Positions 52,997 through 60,844 of a stretch of 64,000 bases of DNA are shown here, piece by piece (the stretch's first letter is position 1; each line of letters starts with the position of its first letter). The notes beneath the pieces were generated by a model, which ran no database searches, had not been told where the DNA came from, and was given only the letters and a program-made list of their open reading frames with translations. The position numbers and the translations under genes are program-made. Source of the stretch: JACNKJ01 sp964344565. GTDB lineage: Bacteria > Krumholzibacteriota > Krumholzibacteriia > JACNKJ01. The stretch covers positions 32,749-96,748 of the forward strand of contig CAYFNT010000012.1 of assembly GCA_964344565.1 (NCBI GenBank), given 5' to 3'.

Positions 52997-54241
52997 ATGA
53001 AGAGAGTTCTCGCAATGCTGCCTTCAGTGGCTGTTCTTCTACTTCTCGCCTGCGGCGGCGGAGGGTCCGACGGCAAGCTCTTCATCTGGGAGCAGATGGA
53101 TCCCAGCGAACAGGAACTGCTCGATGAACACCTGGCGCGTTTCATGGAGATGCATCCGGACATCGTCGTCGAGCGCGTGCACTACGAAACCGAGCAGTTA
53201 CGCACCCAGTTCCAGAACGCGGCCCTCGCCGGCGCGGGCCCCGAACTTGTCTACGGACCCGCCGACCAGGTGGGGCCCTTCTCGACCATGGGGCTCATCG
53301 AACCCCTGGACCAGCACTTCAGCCAGGCCAAGCTCGACTCCTTCTACACCGACGCACTGCCTCGCCTCGCCCGCCGGGGCGACGATACGGCCAAGCTCTG
53401 GTGCCTGCCCGACCAGCTGGGGAATCACCTCACGCTATGCTTTAACAAGGCGATGGTACCCCATGCGCCCCAATCGTTTAAGCACTTGGTTGAGATGGGA
53501 AAATACTGGACCAAGGACGAGGACGGCGACGGCCGCCCCGAGACTTACGGCCTGGTCTTCAACCAGAAGGAGCCCTTCTGGCTGGTGCCCTTCCTGGGCG
53601 GATTCGGAGGTTGGGTGGTGGACGAGCAGGGCAACCCGACCCTCGACAGCCGGGCCATGGCCAGCGCCCTCTCCTATGTGCAGTTCCTCAAGTTCGACGA
53701 GGGCATCATGCCGCGCGAGGCCGACTACGAGGTGGCCGACGCGCTTTTCAAGGAGGGCAAGGCGGCCTTCATCATCAACGGACCCTGGTCCTGGCAGCAG
53801 TATCTCGACGCGGGAATCGACCTGGGCCTGACGCCCATCCCGACGCTATTCGGCGGGGGATGGCCCGTACCCATGGTCAGCGCCAAGGGCTACAGCCTCA
53901 ACGCCAACCTGCGGGGCGAGAAGCGCGAGCAGGCCCTGGCCCTGCTCGACTACCTCACCAGCGAAGCGGTGCAGGTGGAGAAATCCGCGGCCATGGGCAT
54001 GATCCCCAGCCGCAAGAGCGCGGCCGAAAAGGCCGAGGGCAGCCATCCACTGGTGGGGCCCAGTCGCGCGCAGATCGAGAAGGGGCGGGCCATGCCGGTC
54101 ATCCCCGAGATGCGGGCCATCTGGGACGTCATGCGTCCGGCATACCAGGAGGTTCTGGGCAATCGGCTGGAACCTCGCGAGGCGGCCGTCCAGATGCAGG
54201 AGCAGGTAATCAAGAAGATCGAGGAAATGGGCGGAAACTAG
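52997..54241 (+). CDS. malE: Maltodextrin-type ABC transporter substrate-binding lipoprotein
   Basis: A 414-aa lipoprotein ('SVAVLLLLACGGGG', lipid Cys near 19) of the MalE-type family: 'KLFIWEQMDPSEQELLDEHL', 'FNKAMVPHAPQSFKHLVEMG', 'KEGKAAFIINGPWSWQQYLD', 'GIPS/GMIPSRKSA'-like region near the end. It captures maltodextrins for the permeases at 57220 and 58125. ATG 52997 has AAGGAG seven bases upstream; the frame opens earlier at 52964 inside the preceding gene. An AT-rich patch occurs at 53440-53510. The sugar specificity is inferred from neighbours. Confidence 0.88.
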   Translation: MKRVLAMLPSVAVLLLLACGGGGSDGKLFIWEQMDPSEQELLDEHLARFMEMHPDIVVERVHYETEQLRTQFQNAALAGAGPELVYGPADQVGPFSTMGLIEPLDQHFSQAKLDSFYTDALPRLARRGDDTAKLWCLPDQLGNHLTLCFNKAMVPHAPQSFKHLVEMGKYWTKDEDGDGRPETYGLVFNQKEPFWLVPFLGGFGGWVVDEQGNPTLDSRAMASALSYVQFLKFDEGIMPREADYEVADALFKEGKAAFIINGPWSWQQYLDAGIDLGLTPIPTLFGGGWPVPMVSAKGYSLNANLRGEKREQALALLDYLTSEAVQVEKSAAMGMIPSRKSAAEKAEGSHPLVGPSRAQIEKGRAMPVIPEMRAIWDVMRPAYQEVLGNRLEPREAAVQMQEQVIKKIEEMGGN

Positions 54242-54248
54242 CCGCCGT

Positions 54249-54277
54249 TTGACAGGGGCAATGCGGGACCCTACTCT
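54249..54277 (+). promoter_or_regulatory. Candidate promoter before the GH13 gene
   Basis: A perfect -35 TTGACA, 17-bp spacer and a poor -10 TACTCT (three of six), in the 71-bp gap between the binding protein and GH13 genes. Confidence 0.4.
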
Positions 54278-54312
54278 GTTCGGATTCCCGAAGCCCATTC
54301 CATGGAGGCCTC

Positions 54313-57210
54313 ATGCGAAGCGCTATCCTGATTCTCGCCACGGCAATCATATGTCTGGCTCCCGCCGCGATGGCGACCACCGTCACCTTCCACATGGCGG
54401 CCCCGGCAGCGGGTCAGGTCTACCTGGCCGGCACCTTCAACAACTGGAGCGCCAACACCGACATGCTGAGCGACGAGGATGGCGACGGCGTCTTCAGCAT
54501 CACGGTGGAACTCGATCCGGGCGAGTACCAGTACAAGTTCGTCATCGACGGCACCTGGAAGGAAGATCCCCATGCCGCCGACTACGTGGACGACGGTCAT
54601 GGCGGGCGCAACGGCATCGTCGCGGTCGAGGGTGAGGCCATGGAGGTCGGCAACCAGGACGCTCCGGAGAAGAAGCCCGCGGTGAAGAAGCGCGCGCCGG
54701 CCGGATCCCGCGATGTGACATTCAAGCTCGAGCCCAAGATCGGTGGCGTCAGCGAGGTCTACGTCGCCGGCTCCTTCAACGACTGGAACGCCTCGGCCGA
54801 TCGCATGACCGACGAGGACGGCGACGGCGTCTACGAGGTCACGATCTCGCTGCCCAAGGGCGAGCATCCCTACAAGTTCGTGGTGGACGGCAACTGGATG
54901 GCCGACGAGAACGCCGAGGACTTCATCGACGACGGATTCGGCGGACAGAACTCCATCGTTCTCGTGGGCCTGAGTTCGGAGGACGGCATGAAGCTGCGCC
55001 GAGTACCCTTCATCTTCACGACCGCCGACGAGTACGGAGCGGTCTATCTGGCCGGAACCTTCAATGACTGGAATCCCGGCAAGACCCTCATGGAAAAGGG
55101 AGAAGGCGAGTGGCGCCTGGACCTGCTGCTTCCTCCTGGCGAACATCTCTACAAGTTCGTGGCCGACGGCAAGTGGATCACCGATCGCGATCGCGGCGAT
55201 GCCTTCGTCGATGACGGTCACGGCGGCGAGAACAGCGTGGTGATGGTGGACGACCGCTTCGAGGCCATCGACCGCAAGGTGGGCGACGGCAAGATCGAAG
55301 AGGGCTCCCTGCGCTTCACCCCCGACTTCCCCGATCTGAACCGGTCGGATCCCTCCATCATCGAGGTGAATTTCCGCACTGCGGCCGGCGACGTGGAGAA
55401 GGTGGAGATCGTGGTGGACGGCAAGGTCAAGGCCATGCGGAAGGCAGCCTCCGACGCCGCCGAAGATCTCTGGCGCGCCGACGTGCCCGTGCTCGACGAC
55501 AACGTGTCCCTCGCCATGAGTTTTCTCATCCACGACGGAGGGGAAAAGGTGAAGTTCGGCTACGGCGGTCTGGGCGGCGGGCCCATCCGCGTGCGTCCCG
55601 GCCAGCTCGAGACATTCTACACCCCGGCCTGGGTCGCCGACGGCGTCTTCTACCAGATCTTCCCCGACCGCTTCTTCAACGGCGACAAAGCCAATGATCC
55701 GGACTTCAGCGAGGAATTCTACAAGGGTCTCAACAAGCTTCCGGCCAGCGGTAAGACCAACGACGAGTACTTCCACCTGGAAGAGAACTGGAACGACTAC
55801 CGCGGTCTGACGCGCAGTGCCTATCGCACCGACGGCAAGCCCGATTACTACAGCTTCTACGGCGGCGACATCGAAGGCGTGCGCCAGAAGCTGGACTACC
55901 TGGTCGATCTCGGCGTGAGCATCATCTACTTCAACCCGGTCACCCTGGGCAAGAGCAACCACAAGTACGACGCCGGCGACTACATGACATTGGATCCCCA
56001 CTTCGGATCGAAGGCGGACTGGAAACGCTTCATCGCCGAGGCCCACGACAAGGGAATCCGCGTGGTGGTGGAGGCCGTCTACAACCATTGCGGCGACACC
56101 CACTGGGCATTCCAGGACTGCGTGAAAAAGGGGCCCGACAGCGAATACTGGCAGTGGTACGAATGGAAGAACTGGCCTCTGCCCGAGCAGGGCAGCTACG
56201 AGGCCATCCAGTACTACGATTGCTGGTGGGGCTTCGGGCTTCACCCGAATCTGAACTTCGACAAAACCCGCATTGCCGAGCAGGAGAACGGCGTGCGGGA
56301 CATCGCCGAGGGCGATCCCAACTGGCCGGTGGTGAACCACCTGCTCGACGCCACGGAGTTCTGGCTCACCGAGATGGACGTGGACGGCTTCCGCATGGAC
56401 GTGCCCAACGAGGTGCCCTTCTGGTTCTGGAAGCTCTTCCGCGAGCGCGTTCGCTCCATCAAACCCGACGCCTACCTCGTGGGCGAGCTCTGGAGCACAG
56501 CTCCCGAGTGGGTGGGCAACGACACCTTCGACGCCGTGATGAACTATCGCCATTTCAAGGATCCGGTGAACAACTGGATCGGCCACGGCCGCGGCAACGC
56601 CCAGAGCTTCGAGGCCGGGCTAGCGCCGGGCCGCACCGCCTATCCCAGCCAGGCCGTGCGGGTGATGATGAACCTCATCGACAGCCACGACACCGTGCGC
56701 TTCATCACCACAGCCGGCGGCGACCGCCGGCGCCTGAAGCTCGCCGCGCTGTTCCAGATGAGCTACATGGGCGCGCCCCACATCTGGTATGGCGACGAGA
56801 TCGGCATGGAGGGTCAGCGCGATCCGGACTGTCGACGTCCCTTCTACTGGACCTACGAGGAGGATCCCGGCCGGGTGGAGATGCGCGATTTCTACAAGAG
56901 CGTCACCCATCTGCGTCGCGACAACTCGGCCCTGCGCCGCGGCGACTTCCGTCTGGCCCTGGCCAAGGGCAAGGACTACGCCTTCATGCGCGAGGACTCA
57001 GCCGGCGCTTTCCTGGTGGTGCTGCACAATGACGCGACGCCCGGCTCGGTGGTCGTGGACCTCGGCGCCCTGGGATACTCGGACGGCATCCGGTTCGGTT
57101 CGGCCGCCGGCACCAAGCGCGCACCGGTCTCGCAGCGGTACAAGGTCGAGGGGGGTAAGATCAGCATCCAGATGGAGGCCCTCGAGGGCATCATCCTCCG
57201 GAAGCTCTAG
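54313..57210 (+). CDS. Exported GH13 neopullulanase/cyclomaltodextrinase-like enzyme with three CBM48 domains
   Basis: A 965-aa exported enzyme. Signal peptide 1-21. Three consecutive CBM48/AMPK-beta-like domains, about 22-105, 133-225 and 232-325, each with the pattern 'YLAGTFNNWSANTDM ... GEYQYKFVIDGTW' and Asp-rich 'DEDGDGVF' loops. An E-set linker (about 345-420) precedes the GH13 barrel. Catalytic residues: nucleophile Asp696 ('GFRMDVPNEVP'), acid/base Glu725 ('LVGELWS'), transition-state Asp793 ('LIDSHDTVRF'). Region I reads 'VVEAVYNHCGD', with Glu587 where most members have Asp. The family splits cyclodextrins, pullulan or maltodextrins. GGAGG precedes the ATG. It sits between the binding protein and permease genes, so extracytoplasmic hydrolysis feeds the importer. 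Confidence 0.9.
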   Translation: MRSAILILATAIICLAPAAMATTVTFHMAAPAAGQVYLAGTFNNWSANTDMLSDEDGDGVFSITVELDPGEYQYKFVIDGTWKEDPHAADYVDDGHGGRNGIVAVEGEAMEVGNQDAPEKKPAVKKRAPAGSRDVTFKLEPKIGGVSEVYVAGSFNDWNASADRMTDEDGDGVYEVTISLPKGEHPYKFVVDGNWMADENAEDFIDDGFGGQNSIVLVGLSSEDGMKLRRVPFIFTTADEYGAVYLAGTFNDWNPGKTLMEKGEGEWRLDLLLPPGEHLYKFVADGKWITDRDRGDAFVDDGHGGENSVVMVDDRFEAIDRKVGDGKIEEGSLRFTPDFPDLNRSDPSIIEVNFRTAAGDVEKVEIVVDGKVKAMRKAASDAAEDLWRADVPVLDDNVSLAMSFLIHDGGEKVKFGYGGLGGGPIRVRPGQLETFYTPAWVADGVFYQIFPDRFFNGDKANDPDFSEEFYKGLNKLPASGKTNDEYFHLEENWNDYRGLTRSAYRTDGKPDYYSFYGGDIEGVRQKLDYLVDLGVSIIYFNPVTLGKSNHKYDAGDYMTLDPHFGSKADWKRFIAEAHDKGIRVVVEAVYNHCGDTHWAFQDCVKKGPDSEYWQWYEWKNWPLPEQGSYEAIQYYDCWWGFGLHPNLNFDKTRIAEQENGVRDIAEGDPNWPVVNHLLDATEFWLTEMDVDGFRMDVPNEVPFWFWKLFRERVRSIKPDAYLVGELWSTAPEWVGNDTFDAVMNYRHFKDPVNNWIGHGRGNAQSFEAGLAPGRTAYPSQAVRVMMNLIDSHDTVRFITTAGGDRRRLKLAALFQMSYMGAPHIWYGDEIGMEGQRDPDCRRPFYWTYEEDPGRVEMRDFYKSVTHLRRDNSALRRGDFRLALAKGKDYAFMREDSAGAFLVVLHNDATPGSVVVDLGALGYSDGIRFGSAAGTKRAPVSQRYKVEGGKISIQMEALEGIILRKL

Positions 57211-57219
57211 GGGGCTCCC

Positions 57220-58125
57220 TTGGCCGGCACGAGCATGAGCGGAAAAGGGCGGGAGGCGCGGCTGGCCGCGGCCTTCGCCCTGCCCGCCCTCGTGGCCATG
57301 ATGACCGTGGTGCTCTATCCCTTCCTCTACAACGTCTATCTGTCGATCACGGACATGGGCCTCTACACCTGGCGGGATCCGAGCATCCAGAGCCCCATCT
57401 GGAAGAACTACACCGAGGTGTTGCTCAATCCGGAACTCTACGGCGTCTTCCTCAAGACCGTGCTCTGGACGGGCATTAACGTGTTCTTCCACGTGGCGAT
57501 CGGCATCTTCCTGGCGCTCATCCTGAACCAGGCCCTGCCGGGAAAGACGCTTTTCAGGGTGCTGTTGATCCTTCCTTGGGCCATGCCCCAATACATCAGC
57601 GCGCTCACCTGGAAGGGCATGCTCAACTACGAGTGGGGGGCGATCAACGCGCTACTCGGCAAGATCGGTCTACCGGCCATCGCCTGGTCCAGCGATCCCT
57701 TCTGGGCCTTCATGGGCCCGCTCATCACGAACATCTGGTTGGGCTTTCCCTTCATGATGATCATCGCCCTGGGCGGCCTGCAGGCGATTCCTCCCTCGGT
57801 CTACGAGAGCGCCGAGGTGGACGGCGCGGGGCCGGTGCGCAGGTTTTTCAGCGTGACCCTGCCCATGCTCAAGCCCGTGCTGGCGCCGGCGGTGATGCTC
57901 GGCACCATCTGGACCTTCAACAACCTGAACGTGATCTGGCTGGTGAGTAACGGAGGCGAACCGGGGGATCGCACGCATATCCTGGTGAGCTATGTCTACA
58001 AGGCCGCCTTCACCTACTACCGCTACGGCTATGCGGCGGCTTTCAGCATGCTGATCTTCCTGGTGCTCTTCGGATTCGTCTGGGCGCAGAACCGCCTGGG
58101 CAAGGCCTCGGAGGTGAGCTGGTGA
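57220..58125 (+). CDS. malF: Maltodextrin-type ABC transporter permease (MalF-like)
   Basis: A 301-aa inner-membrane permease with about six hydrophobic helices and the EAA loop 'YESAEVDGAGPVRRFFSVTLP' followed by 'MLKPVL' that docks the ATPase. The start is taken as TTG 57220 (AGGGGG upstream); the ATG at 57235 is an alternative five codons in. No ATPase gene is present in the window, so a shared MsmK/MalK-type subunit encoded elsewhere is expected. Confidence 0.88.
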   Translation: MAGTSMSGKGREARLAAAFALPALVAMMTVVLYPFLYNVYLSITDMGLYTWRDPSIQSPIWKNYTEVLLNPELYGVFLKTVLWTGINVFFHVAIGIFLALILNQALPGKTLFRVLLILPWAMPQYISALTWKGMLNYEWGAINALLGKIGLPAIAWSSDPFWAFMGPLITNIWLGFPFMMIIALGGLQAIPPSVYESAEVDGAGPVRRFFSVTLPMLKPVLAPAVMLGTIWTFNNLNVIWLVSNGGEPGDRTHILVSYVYKAAFTYYRYGYAAAFSMLIFLVLFGFVWAQNRLGKASEVSW

Positions 58126-58961
58126 TGCGCGGGCGCGGACGAATCGTGAAGCTCTTCCTCAGCTATGCCGTGCTGATCCCCGCGGCGCTGGTGAGCGTGT
58201 TTCCGATTCTGCAGATCCTGAACATCTCGCTGAGGCCCTCGGACCAGTTCGCGAGCACCAGCCTGGGCTTGATTCCCGATGGGGCCACCCTGCGCGCCTA
58301 CGCGGTGATGCTCTTCGAGAAGGACTTTCCCCTGTGGATGATGAACAGCCTCATCGTGTCCCTGGCCACGACCATCATCGGCATCGCCCTGGCCAGCACC
58401 GCGGGCTACGCCTTCAGCCGTTTCCGCTTCCCGGGGCGACGGGCCGGCCTCATGATCTTCATGGTGAGCCAGATGTTTCCCGCCACCATGCTGCTGCTGC
58501 CCCTGTTCATCCTGATGCGTCGTCTCGGCCTGGTGGACAGTTTCATCGGCGTGACCATCGCCTACGTGGTCACGGCCCTGCCATTCTGCGTGTGGACCAT
58601 GAAGGGCTACTACGACACGATTCCCCGCGAGCTGGAAGAGGCGGCCTGGGTGGACGGCACCAGCGAACTCGGTGCCTTCTTCCGCGTGTCCCTGCCGCTG
58701 GCGAGTCCCGCACTCGTGATCACCGCGCTCTTCAGCTTCATGACCGGCTGGAACGAGTTCATGGTGGCGCGGGTGCTGCTGTCATCGAAACGACTCTTCA
58801 CCCTGCCTCTCGGACTCGAAAACCTCACCGGCACCTTCTCCACCGAATGGGCGAACTACGCCGCCGGCAGCCTCATGGTCTGCATTCCTGTGGTTGTTCT
58901 GTTCGTGGTGCTCAGCAAGTATCTTGTGGGAGGGTTGACCCTGGGAGGAGTGAAGGGGTAG
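58125..58961 (+). CDS. malG: Maltodextrin-type ABC transporter permease (MalG-like)
   Basis: A 278-aa inner-membrane permease, partner of MalF. It has six hydrophobic segments and the EAA loop 'ELEEAAWVDGTSELGAFF' followed by 'RVSLPLASPAL'. The first helix begins 'KLFLSYAVLIPAALVSVFP'. The start overlaps the malF stop (TGATG) with GGAGGTGA upstream; GTG 58122 is an equally possible start. The stop codon is followed at once by a heptamer repeat array. Confidence 0.88.
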   Translation: MRGRGRIVKLFLSYAVLIPAALVSVFPILQILNISLRPSDQFASTSLGLIPDGATLRAYAVMLFEKDFPLWMMNSLIVSLATTIIGIALASTAGYAFSRFRFPGRRAGLMIFMVSQMFPATMLLLPLFILMRRLGLVDSFIGVTIAYVVTALPFCVWTMKGYYDTIPRELEEAAWVDGTSELGAFFRVSLPLASPALVITALFSFMTGWNEFMVARVLLSSKRLFTLPLGLENLTGTFSTEWANYAAGSLMVCIPVVVLFVVLSKYLVGGLTLGGVKG

Positions 58962-58966
58962 TCGTC

Positions 58967-59022
58967 AGTCTCCAGTCTCCAGTCGCCAGTCTCCAGTCTC
59001 CAGTCGCCAGTCTCCAGTCTCC
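58967..59022 (+). repeat. Heptamer tandem repeat (AGTCTCC/AGTCGCC)n
   Basis: Eight uninterrupted 7-bp units in the order A A B A A B A A (A = AGTCTCC, B = AGTCGCC), giving a 21-bp higher period. It fills the gap between the convergent malG-like and phosphorylase stop codons. No separate terminator is seen there. Confidence 0.95.
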
Positions 59023-59029
59023 AGCAAGA

Positions 59030-60703
59030 TCAGTAGTATAGGTCGCGATACTCCCGGACCATGCGATCGGCGCTGAAGCGCTCGGGCAGGGTTGCGAGGG
59101 AGCGGCGGATGCGCGCGACCCATGCGAGCGGGACGCCGCTCTCATCGCGGTCGTAGAATTCTGGCAGGACCTGTTCTTCCAGTACGCGGAACAGGGCTTC
59201 GCGGTCGCGGCGATCCTGTTCGTCGGCGTCACCGGGCTCCTCCCGATCGCTGATGGCGAAGCCGTTCTCGCCGTCATAGGCCTCGTCCCACCAACCGTCC
59301 AGAATCGACAGGTTCAGCCCACCGTTCAGCGCGGCCTTCATGCCGCTGGTGCCGCTGGCTTCCAGGGGGCGGCGGGGCGTGTTCATCCAGACATCGACGC
59401 CGGCCACGAGCTTGGCGGCGAGCTCCATGTCATAGTTTTCCAGGAAGAGGATCTTGCCGCGGAAAGGGGCCTCGCCGCAGAGGGCGATGAGCCGCGCCAT
59501 GATGTCCTTGCCCGGCTCGTTGTGGGGGTGGGCCTTGCCCGCGAAGAGGAACTGCAGGGGGCGTTCGGTCGATTCGAGCAGGGCGGACAGGCGCTCGGGA
59601 TCGTCCATGAGCAGCATGGCACGCTTGTAGGGAGCGAAGCGGCGGGCGAATCCGAGGGTGAGGGCGTCAGGATCGAGTCCTTCTTCCGCGCCTTTCAGTA
59701 CAGCGGGCACTCGCGCAGGCAACCAGTCGATGAGTTCGCGACGCAGTTCACAACGCCGATTCCAAAGGGCGGCATCGTCAAGGTCGGCTAGGTCTGCGGC
59801 CTTCGGGGAGGTCCAGGTGCTGCCGTGTACACCATTGGTCACGTGTCCTATTTCGGTCGATCCCTCAAGGCCGTCCCACATGCCGCGTGCCACTTCGCCG
59901 TGTAGCTTCGACACGCCGTTGGAACTGCCGGACATGCGCAATGCCAGCGTGGTCATGCAGAACTGGGAATCGTCGCCATGACGGCCGAGAGCCAGGAACT
60001 CATCCACGTCTGTCTCGCAGGATTCGATGAAAGGAGCGAGTAGCTCGGCGACCATCGTGGCCTCGAAGCGGTCGTGTCCCGCATCCACTGGAGTGTGGGT
60101 GGTGAAGTGCAGGCGCGATTGTACACGTGTACGGTTTTCGGCGAAGTCGCCGTCGAACTGCTGGGCGAGGGCCAGGGCGGCGAAGGCCACGTGTCCTTCG
60201 TTCAGGTGAATCTCGCAAGGCTCGATGCCGAGAGCCCCGAGAGTGTAGACGCCGCCGACTCCGAGCAGGTATTCCTGCAGCAGTCGCATGCGGCGGTCGC
60301 CGCCGTAGAGGTGATCGGTGAGTGCGCGCAGTTCATCCGAGTTCTGGGGATGATCCGCGTCGAGCAGGTAGAGCTCGCCGCCATGGCGCGTCTCTTCCCA
60401 GACTTTGAAGTGAAGGGTGCCCGCACCCGACTCGAGAGAACCCTCCATGATGAAGCGAAGTCCCAAATCCTCCGGGCTACGACGGTCGTATTCTTCCCGC
60501 TGACGTCCGCCTTCGCCAATGACCTGGCGAAAGTACCCCTCGTGATAGAAGAGCCCCACGCCGACCAGGGGCAGATCGAGGTCGGCCGCGGCCTTCAGGT
60601 GGTCGCCGGCCAGGATGCCCAGGCCGCCGGAGTAGGTGGGCAGGTCGGCCCGCAGGCCGAACTCCATGCTGAAGTAGGCGACGAGGTTCTCAGGATTCGA
60701 CAC
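59030..60703 (-). CDS. glgP: Alpha-glucan (maltodextrin/glycogen) phosphorylase, short GT35 type
   Basis: A 557-aa cytoplasmic enzyme of the short bacterial/archaeal GT35 group. The N-terminal 'VAYFSMEFGLRADLPTYSGG' and 'GILAGDHLKAAADL' are diagnostic; 'LNEGHVAFAALAL' and 'THTPVDAGHDRF' follow. The pyridoxal-phosphate site is 'RRPLEASGTSGMKAALNGG', whose Lys (about residue 467) binds the cofactor. It releases glucose 1-phosphate from alpha-1,4-glucan. The start is GTG 60703 with GAGGAG seven bases upstream. An operator-like palindrome lies inside the gene. It is the metabolic end point for the maltodextrins imported by the neighbouring transporter. Confidence 0.92.
   Translation of the reverse strand: MSNPENLVAYFSMEFGLRADLPTYSGGLGILAGDHLKAAADLDLPLVGVGLFYHEGYFRQVIGEGGRQREEYDRRSPEDLGLRFIMEGSLESGAGTLHFKVWEETRHGGELYLLDADHPQNSDELRALTDHLYGGDRRMRLLQEYLLGVGGVYTLGALGIEPCEIHLNEGHVAFAALALAQQFDGDFAENRTRVQSRLHFTTHTPVDAGHDRFEATMVAELLAPFIESCETDVDEFLALGRHGDDSQFCMTTLALRMSGSSNGVSKLHGEVARGMWDGLEGSTEIGHVTNGVHGSTWTSPKAADLADLDDAALWNRRCELRRELIDWLPARVPAVLKGAEEGLDPDALTLGFARRFAPYKRAMLLMDDPERLSALLESTERPLQFLFAGKAHPHNEPGKDIMARLIALCGEAPFRGKILFLENYDMELAAKLVAGVDVWMNTPRRPLEASGTSGMKAALNGGLNLSILDGWWDEAYDGENGFAISDREEPGDADEQDRRDREALFRVLEEQVLPEFYDRDESGVPLAWVARIRRSLATLPERFSADRMVREYRDLYY
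60120..60133. promoter_or_regulatory. Palindromic operator candidate, copy 3 (intragenic)
   Basis: TGTACACGTGTACG, 13 of 14 identical to the other copies, with a perfect 12-bp core (60121-60132). It lies about 575 bp inside the phosphorylase gene, where a bound repressor could act as a roadblock. Confidence 0.5.
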
Positions 60704-60844
60704 GCTATGACTCCTCAGGGAAGAAGCGCTTTCTAGCGTAGATCATGCCGGCCGTCAAGGTCCTCGATGAGTCTGAGGGCTGCAGCTTTCCCGAGCATTT
60801 GATTCAGTGTATAATTCTAGGGTGCTGCCGAGGAGGATTGCGGT
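60704..60844. promoter_or_regulatory. Divergent promoter region (phosphorylase / beta-helix-PKD protein)
   Basis: A 141-bp spacer. On the plus strand TATAAT (60810-60815) with a poor -35 (TTTCCC at 60787-60792). No clear minus-strand promoter was fixed. Confidence 0.45.

Noticed and set aside
58967..59022. CRISPR-like array
   Set aside because: The units are 7 bp without spacers; it is a simple tandem repeat.
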